Part shown: positions 1-5,156 of the stretch, piece by piece
Position numbering within the stretch: position 1 is the stretch's first letter
Layout of the letters: every line of letters begins with the position of its first letter
From: Thermoplasmata archaeon
Lineage (GTDB): Archaea; Thermoplasmatota; Thermoplasmata; Lutacidiplasmatales; UBA184
Direction of reading: 5' to 3'
DNA length: 5,156 nt
Assembly: GCA_030042955.1 (NCBI GenBank)
Contig: JASHYQ010000020.1
Coordinates: 1-5,156 of the forward strand
Notes under the pieces: generated by a model
The model's input: only the letters and a program-made list of their open reading frames with translations
What the model was told of the DNA's origin: nothing
The model's database searches: none
Made by a program: the position numbers and the translations under genes

Positions 1-399
1 CGCACCGGCCTTGAACTTGGTGGGGAACTCGGGCGTGTCGACCAGCCGGACACCGGGGGCGACTTCCAGGGTTCCTGCTCCCCCCACCCACAGGAGTCGC
101 GCGACCCCGGCCTCCTTCGTCGCTCCGAGCACCGATCGGGCGCCTCGAACGTACTCATCGTAGAGGTCCGGGTTCTTCCAATCCACGTCGAAGGCACCGA
201 TCACGATGTCGTGGCCCCGGACCAGGTTCACGAGCTCCTCCCGGCGGTAGACCTCTCGGGCGACCGCTTGCAGTCCCGGCCGGGGAACGACCGCCTCCAG
301 AATCCGTGCGATCCACGTGACCTCGTGGCCCCGCGCGAGCGCCTCGTCGATGACGGGGAGCGCGACGAGTCCAGCCCCTCCTACGACCACGATCCTCAT
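1..399 (-). CDS. NAD(P)-binding Rossmann protein, putative NADH-flavin reductase family (partial, C-terminus off the window)
   Basis: An open frame runs from an ATG at 399 to the window edge with no stop (133 codons). It begins with a hydrophobic beta strand and a glycine-rich dinucleotide loop (VVVGGAG, residues 4-10), followed by a helix and a second strand (GHEVTWIAR, 24-32), as in an atypical short-chain dehydrogenase fold. Residues 102-123 (LLWVGGAGTLEVAPG, then RLVDTP) closely match the signature strand and loop of the putative NADH-flavin reductase / NmrA-like group. The loop reads GGAGLVA, so the third glycine of GxxGxxG is alanine (A13). The natural substrate of this family is generally unknown. 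The gene lies 45 nt downstream of coxE on the same strand and probably belongs to the coxDE transcript. No clear Shine-Dalgarno sequence precedes it. A redox role linked to the molybdoenzyme is only inference from position. The family call is fairly secure; the function is not. Confidence 0.8.
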   Translation of the reverse strand, partial: MRIVVVGGAGLVALPVIDEALARGHEVTWIARILEAVVPRPGLQAVAREVYRREELVNLVRGHDIVIGAFDVDWKNPDLYDEYVRGARSVLGATKEAGVARLLWVGGAGTLEVAPGVRLVDTPEFPTKFKAGA

Positions 400-444
400 G
401 GGTCGTCGCGAGTATGCCCCGTCCCGCCGAAACGGCACGACCGA

Positions 445-1608
445 TTAAACAGGGGCAGGAGCGGTCGGCAAGCGGGGTGGGGTTCGAGGCGGATGGGCCC
501 GGAGGAAATCCTCCGGCCCCCAGAGCAGGTCAAGGTACGGGAGTGCGGACTGAAGCGCGCCCACCCGTGGCTCGAACCCGGGGCGCCGAGCGTACGGGTT
601 TACCCAGACGATCGCATGCGCGCGGCGCTCGAGCTGGGCGAGCGCCTCCCCCGTGCGTTCGGGCTCGCCGAGGTCCCATCCGTCGCTCAGCAGGACCACG
701 GTCGATCGGTCCCGCACCAGCCCGCGGGAGTGCTCGGCCAGCTCGGTCAACGATTGGCCGATCCGGGTTCCCCCGTCCGCGCGGTCGATGAGGGCTCCGA
801 CGTCCGCCGCGGCCCGACGGTAGCTGTGGCGCCGGAGCTCGCTCGTGACCTCGGTGAGGTTCGTGCTGAACGCGAAGACCCGAGCTCCCCGCGAGACGGC
901 CGCGAGCGCATGGGCGAGCGCGAAGCACTGGCTCTCGTGCTCGCGCATCGAGCCGCTCACGTCCCACATCACGACGAACTCCCCACGCCGCAGGCGGGGC
1001 CGCTGACGCCGGAACTCCATCCACTCCCCACCGTGCCGCAGACCGCCTCGCAGGGTGTCCCGCACATCCACCGTCCCCCGAGGCGACCGTCCGTGCCGTC
1101 GACCGGGGAGGGTCGCGACGAGGCTGCGGAGCCGGCGGGCCCCCTCCCGAACGCTACGGAGTTCCCGCTCCGGACGGCCCCCGAGGCCGTGGCCCGAGCT
1201 CGGGGCGGTGGCGCTCCACGTCCCGAACGCAACGGTGATGCTGGGGCCCTCCGGGTTCCGCGGAGCCCGCGCGGCGTGAGCCGGGCGATGGGTTCGCGCC
1301 CGCGCTGGACGGACAACGGTCGTGCCGGCGCCGGTCCACGGGAGGCCCAGGCCTCGACCCGCCGTCCCCCAGAACTCCTCGAACGCCTCGGCCACCACCT
1401 CCAGCTCTTCGGGGGATTTGGCCAGGGTCGCGAGACAGGCCGACCGGAACGCCCTGCGGTCGAGAAGGTCGATGACGAGCACGGCCGCCCCCAGGTCGGT
1501 CTCGGACCCGATGCCGACCGCGACCCCGCGGTTCCGCACGAGCGTGCAGAACGCCCCCAACCGACCAAGGAACGTCGCGCGCGGCTCGGCCGGACCCTCC
1601 GGCGTCAT
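445..1608 (-). CDS. coxE: CoxE-like VWA-domain protein, molybdoenzyme (CO dehydrogenase-type) maturation
   Basis: A 387-residue protein of the CoxE / VWA-containing family. Residues about 10-82 form the helical N-terminal part, with the typical FxxxLRxxGVxVG-like opening and a later SPEELEVVAEAFEEFW segment. Residues about 83-205 are an Arg/Pro/Gly-rich linker. Residues about 211-365 are the VWA domain with a complete MIDAS metal site: D216, S218 and S220 in DVSGS, T281 in GGTRIG, and D309 in LLSDGWD. It should therefore bind a divalent metal. The last 17 residues are proline-rich. In Oligotropha carboxidovorans CoxE acts with the ATPase CoxD (and CoxF) to complete the Mo/Cu/S site of CO dehydrogenase; MoxR ATPase plus VWA protein is a recurrent chaperone pair. 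The ATG overlaps the coxD stop codon (ATGA, minus strand 1608-1605), implying translational coupling. No signal peptide or membrane segment is seen, so it is probably cytoplasmic. Target enzyme identity is inferred from the neighbouring medium subunit. Confidence 0.93.
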   Translation of the reverse strand: MTPEGPAEPRATFLGRLGAFCTLVRNRGVAVGIGSETDLGAAVLVIDLLDRRAFRSACLATLAKSPEELEVVAEAFEEFWGTAGRGLGLPWTGAGTTVVRPARARTHRPAHAARAPRNPEGPSITVAFGTWSATAPSSGHGLGGRPERELRSVREGARRLRSLVATLPGRRHGRSPRGTVDVRDTLRGGLRHGGEWMEFRRQRPRLRRGEFVVMWDVSGSMREHESQCFALAHALAAVSRGARVFAFSTNLTEVTSELRRHSYRRAAADVGALIDRADGGTRIGQSLTELAEHSRGLVRDRSTVVLLSDGWDLGEPERTGEALAQLERRAHAIVWVNPYARRPGFEPRVGALQSALPYLDLLWGPEDFLRAHPPRTPPRLPTAPAPV

Positions 1609-2498
1609 CCCGCGTTCTCGACTACGGGGGGCCGATGCTCGCGCAGCAGCGCGAGGTCGTCCGCGTCCTTGATGAGGAAGCCGAGGGTCTGCTCGGTGGT
1701 CTCGGGGTCCAGCGCCTCCCGTCCGAGCGCGAGGAGGGCCGCCGCCCAGTCCAGGGTCTCAGCTACGCCCGGTCGCTTGGCCAGGTCGGGGGCCCGGCGC
1801 AGCTGCTGGACGAAGTCGACGATCTGATGCGCGAACCGGTCTTCGAGGGACGGGAGGCGTCGGCGCAGGATCGCGACCTCCTTCTCCGCATCCGGATAGT
1901 CGACGTAGGCGTAGAGGCAGCGGCGCTTCAACGCGTCGCTGAGGTTGCGCGTCCGATTCGAGGTGATGACCACGAGCGGGACCCGCTTCGCCCGAATCGT
2001 CCCGAGCTCGGGGATGGTGACCTGGAAATCGGAGAGGACCTCGAGGAGCAGCCCCTCGAACTCCTCGTCCGCGCGGTCGACCTCGTCGATCAGCAGGATG
2101 GGGCGGTGGGGGCCCTCCCCACCGAGCGCCCGAAGGAGGGGGCCGCGGAGCAGGAACCGTTCGCTGAAGACCTGGCGCTCGAGCGTCTCGGGGGCCCCAT
2201 CGCGCTCGTGCATCCGGATCGTCAGCAGCTGGCGCGGGTAGTCCCAGTCGTAGAGCGCGGAGCGGGCATCGAGCCCCTCGAAACACTGCAGCCGGATCAG
2301 TTCTCCACCCGTCAACGCGGCGAGCACCTTGGCGATCTCGGTCTTACCGCATCCCGGCTCACCCTCCACCAGCAACGGTTTGCCGAGCCGGGCGCTCAGG
2401 AAGACCGCGGTCGCGAGGGGGGGCTCCGCGATGTAGGCCTGGGTGGCCAGGAGCTCCCGCACCTCCTCCGGATCCTTCCAGGACTCGCTGTCGGTCAT
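1605..2498 (-). CDS. coxD: CoxD-like MoxR-family AAA+ ATPase, molybdoenzyme maturation
   Basis: A 297-residue AAA+ protein of the MoxR class, close to CoxD. It shows Walker A GEPGCGKT (46-53), Walker B ILLIDE (134-139) followed by VDRAD, a sensor-1 asparagine N181 in VVITSNRTR, candidate arginine-finger residues in LKRRC (190-194), and a C-terminal RPGVAETLDW segment (242-251) where the lid and sensor 2 are expected. The length is normal for CoxD. The CoxD proteins are reported to help insert sulfur at the molybdenum site of CO dehydrogenase, using ATP-driven remodelling together with the VWA partner CoxE. The start is the first possible one: no in-frame start codon was found in the nearest upstream codons, and the N-terminus (DPEEVRELLATQAYIAEPPLATAVFLSARL) aligns with the family. 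It is the first gene of the coxD-coxE transcript, transcribed away from moaA. A purine run GGGGAGG lies about 16 nt before the ATG, too far for an ordinary ribosome site. Confidence 0.94.
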   Translation of the reverse strand: MTDSESWKDPEEVRELLATQAYIAEPPLATAVFLSARLGKPLLVEGEPGCGKTEIAKVLAALTGGELIRLQCFEGLDARSALYDWDYPRQLLTIRMHERDGAPETLERQVFSERFLLRGPLLRALGGEGPHRPILLIDEVDRADEEFEGLLLEVLSDFQVTIPELGTIRAKRVPLVVITSNRTRNLSDALKRRCLYAYVDYPDAEKEVAILRRRLPSLEDRFAHQIVDFVQQLRRAPDLAKRPGVAETLDWAAALLALGREALDPETTEQTLGFLIKDADDLALLREHRPPVVENAG

Positions 2499-2546
2499 CC
2501 CCGAGATGCGGGCGCCTCCCCGCCCGCCCCAGCGGAGCGGGCCCGA

Positions 2547-2556
2547 AGAACTTTGC
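2547..2556 (-). promoter_or_regulatory. Weak candidate TATA-like element for coxD
   Basis: On the minus strand the sequence AAAGTTCTTC is the only AT-rich patch upstream of coxD in a very GC-rich leader. If it is the TATA element, transcription would start near 2525 and leave a leader of about 27 nt carrying a GGGGAGG run. The match to an archaeal TATA consensus is poor and I hold this loosely. The rest of 2499-2637 shows no other clear signal on this strand. Confidence 0.2.
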
Positions 2557-2606
2557 CCCGCTCGAGGAGGTAGCCCGCTCTCGGGCGGCAGGTCGCCGTC
2601 GTCAAG

Positions 2607-2613
2607 ACTATAG
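2607..2613 (+). promoter_or_regulatory. Candidate archaeal TATA box for moaA (leaderless)
   Basis: ACTATAG is the only TATA-like word in the 139-nt gap before moaA. Its centre (2610) is 28 nt upstream of the A of the ATG at 2638, which is where a TATA box sits when transcription begins at the start codon. The bases immediately before the ATG are pyrimidine-rich (CAGTCCCCTCTC) with no Shine-Dalgarno motif, which agrees with a leaderless mRNA. Confidence 0.5.
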
Positions 2614-2637
2614 CCACCGCTGCCTCAGTCCCCTCTC

Positions 2638-3621
2638 ATGCTGGTCGACTCGGTCGGGCGCGAGGTCACCGACATCCGGATCAGCGTAACGAAGCGGTGC
2701 AACTTCTCGTGCGTCTACTGTCACGACGAGGGCCTTGGCCCCGTGGCCCGGCCCCGAGCCCCTCACGGGGAGGAGATGACCCCGTTGGAGGTCGAACGTT
2801 TGGTCCGAGTGGCGCGGGAGTTCGACATCCACTCGGTGAAGTTCACGGGCGGCGAGCCCCTGGTGCGCCCGGACCTCGAGGAGATCGTCGCTCGTACGGT
2901 CGTCCACATCGACGAGGTGTCGCTCACGACGAACGGCTCGATGCTCGCGGCGCGGGCCGAGAGCCTGCGGAATGCGGGATTGAAACGCATCAACGTCTCC
3001 CTCGATTCGCTCGACCCGACCGCCTTCCGCGACATCCGGGGAGGGTCGCTCGCCCCGGTGCTCCGTGGGGTCGAAGCCGCGCTCCGGGTCGGCCTCAAGC
3101 CGGTGAAGCTGAACATGGTGGTCTTCCTTCCGACGCTCCCGCACATCCCGGAGCTGATCCGGTTCGCGAGCCAATCCGAGGGACTTCGGGTCCAGCTCAT
3201 CCAGTTCATGCCCGAGCTCGTCGGCCCGAAGGACTGGTCGGTGGACATCGACTCCGTCAAGCAGTGGCTCGAACGCCGCGCGGACCATGTCCTGGTGCGC
3301 GAGATGCACCACCGGCGCATCTACCTGTTCAACGAGGCCGAGGTCGAGGTGGTCGACCCTGTCTACAACCCCGAGTTCTGCATGCACTGCCACCGGATCC
3401 GGGTCACCCACAAGGGCGAACTGAAGGGCTGTCTGAACCGGAACGACGACCTGATCCCGACGCGGGGACTGGACGACAGCGCCCTCCGCGAGGCGTTCCG
3501 CGCGGTCGTGGCCGGCCGCATTCCCTACTACGGCGGGTACATTCGGGACTATCCGGCGCGGGCACCGGCCTCGGCCCACCTCGTGCAGCTGATGCCCGAG
3601 GACTCGTTCCCGCCCCGCTAG
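2638..3621 (+). CDS. moaA: GTP 3',8-cyclase MoaA (archaeal type), molybdenum cofactor synthesis
   Basis: A 327-residue radical-SAM enzyme that starts molybdopterin synthesis by converting GTP to 3',8-cyclo-GTP, later turned into cyclic pyranopterin phosphate by MoaC. The SAM cluster ligands are C21, C25 and C28 (CNFSCVYC), followed by the SAM-binding GGEP (71-74). The second 4Fe-4S cluster, which holds GTP, is C248-x2-C251-x13-C265, the MoaA spacing. R14, R253 and R255 occupy the positions of the GTP-contacting arginines known from Staphylococcus aureus MoaA. The CHDEG context and segments such as VKFTGGEPLVRPDLEEI and KLNMVVF are archaeal. The chain does not end in the Gly-Gly that many MoaA proteins use at the active site; it continues about 27 residues past an internal GG (299-300). 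The ATG at 2638 fits the family N-terminus. It is convergent with the XdhC-like gene and divergent from coxD, so it probably has its own promoter. It would supply cofactor to the neighbouring molybdoenzyme, though it may serve the whole cell. Confidence 0.96.
   Translation: MLVDSVGREVTDIRISVTKRCNFSCVYCHDEGLGPVARPRAPHGEEMTPLEVERLVRVAREFDIHSVKFTGGEPLVRPDLEEIVARTVVHIDEVSLTTNGSMLAARAESLRNAGLKRINVSLDSLDPTAFRDIRGGSLAPVLRGVEAALRVGLKPVKLNMVVFLPTLPHIPELIRFASQSEGLRVQLIQFMPELVGPKDWSVDIDSVKQWLERRADHVLVREMHHRRIYLFNEAEVEVVDPVYNPEFCMHCHRIRVTHKGELKGCLNRNDDLIPTRGLDDSALREAFRAVVAGRIPYYGGYIRDYPARAPASAHLVQLMPEDSFPPR
3618..3621. other. Shared CTAG palindrome: overlapping convergent stop codons
   Basis: moaA ends with TAG at 3619-3621 on the plus strand and the XdhC-like gene ends with TAG at 3620-3618 on the minus strand. 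The two stop codons are read from the same four-base palindrome CTAG, so the convergent genes have no intergenic space and any transcription termination must occur inside the opposing gene. Confidence 0.95.
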
Positions 3622-4463
3622 CTCCGGTCCGCGGGCCTAGCCTCTCCGTAGGGGGTCTTCCCGTACTTCGTCGCGAGCAGTTCGGCCAGGATCGCCACGG
3701 CCAATTCCTCCGGTGTCTTCGCCCCGATATCGATCCCGATCGGGGCGTGCAACGACTTGCGGAACTCCTCGGGGACGCCCCGCCGGGCCAGCTCCTCCAG
3801 GTCCTGCCGAAGCCGGTGGCGGCTCGCGAGGAGCCCCACGAACTTCACCGGGGCCCCCGCCAACGCCTCCAGGACCGCCACGTCGCGCTCTCCCTTGGTG
3901 AGGACGACGACGTAGTCGTGTCGGTTCAGTCCGAGCGCACCGGCATCGATGTGCCCTTCGCGGAGAAGGACATGCGGGGCCTCCGCGAGCGACGGGTTCG
4001 GGTCGATGACGACCACCTCGAAAGCCAGCAGCTTGCCGAGGTGGACCAGGGCGCCTTCCAAGTCATCCTTCCCGCCCTGACCTACGATGATGAGGCGCTG
4101 TGTCGGCAGCATCGGCTCGATGTACACCTCGAGCACTCCGCCGCAGTTGGTCTGGACCCAGATCTCGTTCGGGTCGGTCTCTCGGACGGTGCCCGCGACC
4201 GACCCCTCGGTGTCCACGAGATGGATCCGCAGTACGCGCGGTTCCCCGCTCTTCAACGCCAGCAGGGCCGCCTCGACGATCGGTCCCTCGGGGCAGCCGC
4301 CTCCGAGCGTGCCGGCGGCGACCTCGCCCTTCTGGGTGATGAGGATCTTGAAGCCGGACTTCGCGAGGGTCGAGCCCTCCGTCCGGGTCACGGTCGCGAC
4401 CGCGAACGGCTCCCGCCGGGCGACGAGCTCGCTGAGATGGCGCGCGTAGTGACCGGCCTGCAT
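3618..4463 (-). CDS. xdhC: XdhC/CoxI/CoxF-family molybdenum cofactor maturation protein
   Basis: A 281-residue two-domain protein. The N-terminal XdhC/CoxI domain (about 7-117) has ATVTRTEGST (23-32), the hallmark GGGCPEG (54-60, with C57) and NCGGVLEVYIEP (106-117, with C107). The C-terminal Rossmann domain (about 122-265) starts with RLIIVGQGG (123-131) and contains FVGLLASRHR (208-217) and the signature PIGIDIGAKTPEELAVAIL (241-259). Characterised XdhC binds the molybdenum cofactor and promotes its sulfuration before insertion into xanthine dehydrogenase; CoxF of the CO dehydrogenase system belongs to the same family. The usual GAGHxxxA loop is replaced by GQGGKDDLEGA, about three residues longer, and the common THDHxxD motif reads TKGERD (189-194), so it is a divergent subgroup. 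The ATG at 4463 fits the family start. It is transcribed divergently from the medium-subunit gene. Whether it is better named coxF, coxI or xdhC cannot be told from this window. Confidence 0.9.
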   Translation of the reverse strand: MQAGHYARHLSELVARREPFAVATVTRTEGSTLAKSGFKILITQKGEVAAGTLGGGCPEGPIVEAALLALKSGEPRVLRIHLVDTEGSVAGTVRETDPNEIWVQTNCGGVLEVYIEPMLPTQRLIIVGQGGKDDLEGALVHLGKLLAFEVVVIDPNPSLAEAPHVLLREGHIDAGALGLNRHDYVVVLTKGERDVAVLEALAGAPVKFVGLLASRHRLRQDLEELARRGVPEEFRKSLHAPIGIDIGAKTPEELAVAILAELLATKYGKTPYGEARPADRS

Positions 4464-4464
4464 T

Positions 4465-4495
4465 CCTAGACGGACAACCCCCCTCCCTATCTAGG
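4465..4495. repeat. Inverted repeat CCTAGA-19 nt-TCTAGG around the xdhC promoter
   Basis: CCTAGA (4465-4470) and its exact reverse complement TCTAGG (4490-4495) are separated by 19 nt. One arm lies just before the XdhC-like start codon and the other overlaps its candidate TATA element. The CTAG cores are 25 nt apart. It could be an operator for a regulator of the divergent pair, but the arms are only 6 nt and chance is quite possible. Confidence 0.3.
4488..4494 (-). promoter_or_regulatory. Candidate archaeal TATA-like element for the XdhC-like gene (leaderless)
   Basis: On the minus strand CTAGATA sits in an otherwise GC-rich leader. Its centre (4491) is 28 nt upstream of the A of the ATG at 4463, the same spacing as in front of moaA. 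The GGAGGGGGG run further downstream in the leader ends 12 nt before the ATG, and the GGA next to the ATG is too close to serve as a ribosome site, so a leaderless start is the simplest reading. Confidence 0.4.
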
Positions 4496-4565
4496 CTTCC
4501 GCGAAGGACGGGGTCGCAGGCCGACTGGCCCGTTCTCGGTCCCCCTACCCTCCACTTGGAGAATC

Positions 4566-4572
4566 TTCATAG
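4566..4572 (+). promoter_or_regulatory. Candidate TATA-like element for the medium-subunit gene
   Basis: TTCATAG lies in the most AT-rich part of the 4464-4619 gap. Its centre (4569) would place the transcription start near 4595, giving a short leader of about 25 nt that contains the purine run before the GTG at 4620. The match to a TATA consensus is only moderate. Confidence 0.35.
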
Positions 4573-4604
4573 GGGATGAATCGTTGGCCATGCTAGACCC
4601 GCTC

Positions 4605-4612
4605 AGGGGGGG
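4605..4612 (+). promoter_or_regulatory. Shine-Dalgarno-like run that supports the GTG start of coxM
   Basis: AGGGGGGG ends 7 nt before the GTG at 4620, a normal spacing for an archaeal ribosome binding site. It favours GTG 4620 over the in-frame ATG at 4590, which would place this run inside the coding sequence. Confidence 0.5.
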
Positions 4613-4619
4613 TTGTACA

Positions 4620-5156
4620 GTGTATCCACCGAGCTTCGAATACTACGCCCCGACGACCGTGGAGGACGCCATCGGGCTCCTCGAACAGCACCAGGGAGAG
4701 GCGAAGATCCTGGCCGGCGGCCAGAGCCTCGTCGCGATGATGAAACTCCGGCTGGTTCAACCGGCCGCGCTGATCGACATCAACCGGATCCCGAGCCTCT
4801 CGTACATCCGGGAGGATGACAAGTTCCTGCGTATCGGCGCCACCACACGGACGAACGACCTCGCCGAATCGGCCATGGTCCGGAGCCGGTATCCAATCCT
4901 GGCGGATGCGGGCGGGGAGATTGCCGACCCCATCGTACGGAATCGGGGCACGGTGGGCGGGAACGTCTCGCACGGTGACCCGGGGAACGACCTTCCAGCC
5001 TGTATGATGGCCCTCGGAGCCGAGTACGAGGTGCGGGGTCCGAAGGGAGCCCGGACCGTCCCCGCGCGCCAGTTCTACCGGGACACGTTCGTCACCGCGC
5101 TCGGACCTACCGAGATGCTCACCGAGGTCCGGATCCCTAAGCCCGGACCCGGGACC
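4620..5156 (+). CDS. coxM: FAD-binding medium subunit of a molybdenum hydroxylase, CO dehydrogenase CoxM type (partial, 3' end off the window)
   Basis: An open frame of 179 codons runs from a GTG at 4620 to the window edge without a stop. It opens with YPPSFEYYAPTTVEDAIGLL, typical of CoxM-like flavoproteins. The two FAD pyrophosphate motifs are AGGQS at 32-36 and TVGG at 111-114 when counted from the GTG. These are the same residue numbers as AGGHS and TIGG in Oligotropha CoxM, which supports this start over the in-frame ATG at 4590 (ten residues longer). Further family matches are MMKLRL (40-45), LIDINRI (51-57), DPIVRNRGTVGGN (103-115), NVSHGDPGNDLPA and TALGPTEMLTEVRIP near the right edge. 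A full subunit is about 280-290 residues, so roughly 60 percent is present. This subunit passes electrons from the 2Fe-2S small subunit through FAD to the acceptor. CO is a plausible substrate given coxD and coxE nearby, but medium subunits alone do not define substrate. Confidence 0.92.
   Translation, partial: MYPPSFEYYAPTTVEDAIGLLEQHQGEAKILAGGQSLVAMMKLRLVQPAALIDINRIPSLSYIREDDKFLRIGATTRTNDLAESAMVRSRYPILADAGGEIADPIVRNRGTVGGNVSHGDPGNDLPACMMALGAEYEVRGPKGARTVPARQFYRDTFVTALGPTEMLTEVRIPKPGPGT

Noticed and set aside
400..444. Possible separate promoter or terminator between coxE and the NAD(P)-binding gene
   Set aside because: The 45-nt gap has no TATA-like word at the right distance, no hairpin and no T-run, so I treat the genes as one transcript.
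211..1827. A 538-codon open frame on the plus strand across coxE and the end of coxD
   Set aside because: It is antisense to two confidently identified genes, has no recognisable domain, and is rich in Arg, Pro, Gly and Ala, as expected from the complementary strand of GC-rich coding DNA.
1635..2573. A 312-codon open frame on the plus strand opposite coxD
   Set aside because: It is the complement of a CoxD gene with intact Walker A and B motifs and shows no domain of its own.
2499..2637. Search for a small gene or RNA in the coxD/moaA divergent gap
   Set aside because: No plausible short coding frame with a ribosome site and no stable RNA fold was evident; the region is best explained as promoters.
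2608..3579. A 323-codon open frame on the minus strand opposite moaA
   Set aside because: moaA has all its cluster ligands and family motifs in the plus frame; the antisense product matches no family I recognise.
2697..4469. A 590-codon open frame on the plus strand across moaA and the XdhC-like gene
   Set aside because: It lies in another frame of moaA and then antisense to the XdhC-like gene; composition is low-complexity Arg/Pro/Gly and no motif is seen. Long spurious frames are normal at this G+C content.

Overview
This is a GC-rich window (roughly two thirds G+C by eye) that looks archaeal. The clearest sign is the MoaA-type protein. It has the archaeal first-cluster context CxxxCxxCHDEG rather than the bacterial CxxxCxxCMP, and long stretches read like haloarchaeal and thermoplasmatal MoaA. 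Two genes also have a TATA-like element centred 28 nt before the start codon and no Shine-Dalgarno sequence, as expected for leaderless archaeal mRNAs. I cannot place the organism further; a high-GC Thermoplasmatota or similar mesophilic archaeal lineage is only a guess.

Layout, left to right: (1) minus strand, 1-399, the N-terminal part of a NAD(P)-binding protein related to putative NADH-flavin reductases, cut by the window edge. (2) Minus strand, coxD (2498-1605) followed by coxE (1608-445), overlapping by ATGA and probably co-transcribed with the NAD(P)-binding gene. (3) A 139-nt divergent promoter region (2499-2637). (4) Plus strand, moaA (2638-3621). (5) Minus strand, an XdhC/CoxI/CoxF-family maturation factor (3618-4463), whose stop codon overlaps the moaA stop codon in a CTAG palindrome. 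(6) A 156-nt divergent promoter region (4464-4619). (7) Plus strand, the FAD-binding medium subunit of a molybdenum hydroxylase (4620 to the window end), cut by the right edge.

The genes form one functional story: making and loading the cofactor of a xanthine-oxidase-family molybdoenzyme. MoaA carries out the first step of molybdopterin synthesis. The XdhC-like protein is expected to handle or sulfurate the molybdenum cofactor. CoxD (MoxR-type AAA+ ATPase) and CoxE (VWA protein) form the ATPase/VWA pair that matures the active site of aerobic CO dehydrogenase. The CoxM-like protein is the flavoprotein subunit, and its small (2Fe-2S) and large (Mo) subunits should lie just beyond the right edge. 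Whether the enzyme is a true CO dehydrogenase or another hydroxylase cannot be decided here, because the large subunit is not in the window.

No tRNA, rRNA, CRISPR array, insertion sequence or poly-T terminator was seen. The system is a known type. The unusual points are its four alternating transcription blocks, the shared CTAG stop, the variant nucleotide-binding loop in the XdhC-like protein, and the MoaA C-terminus.
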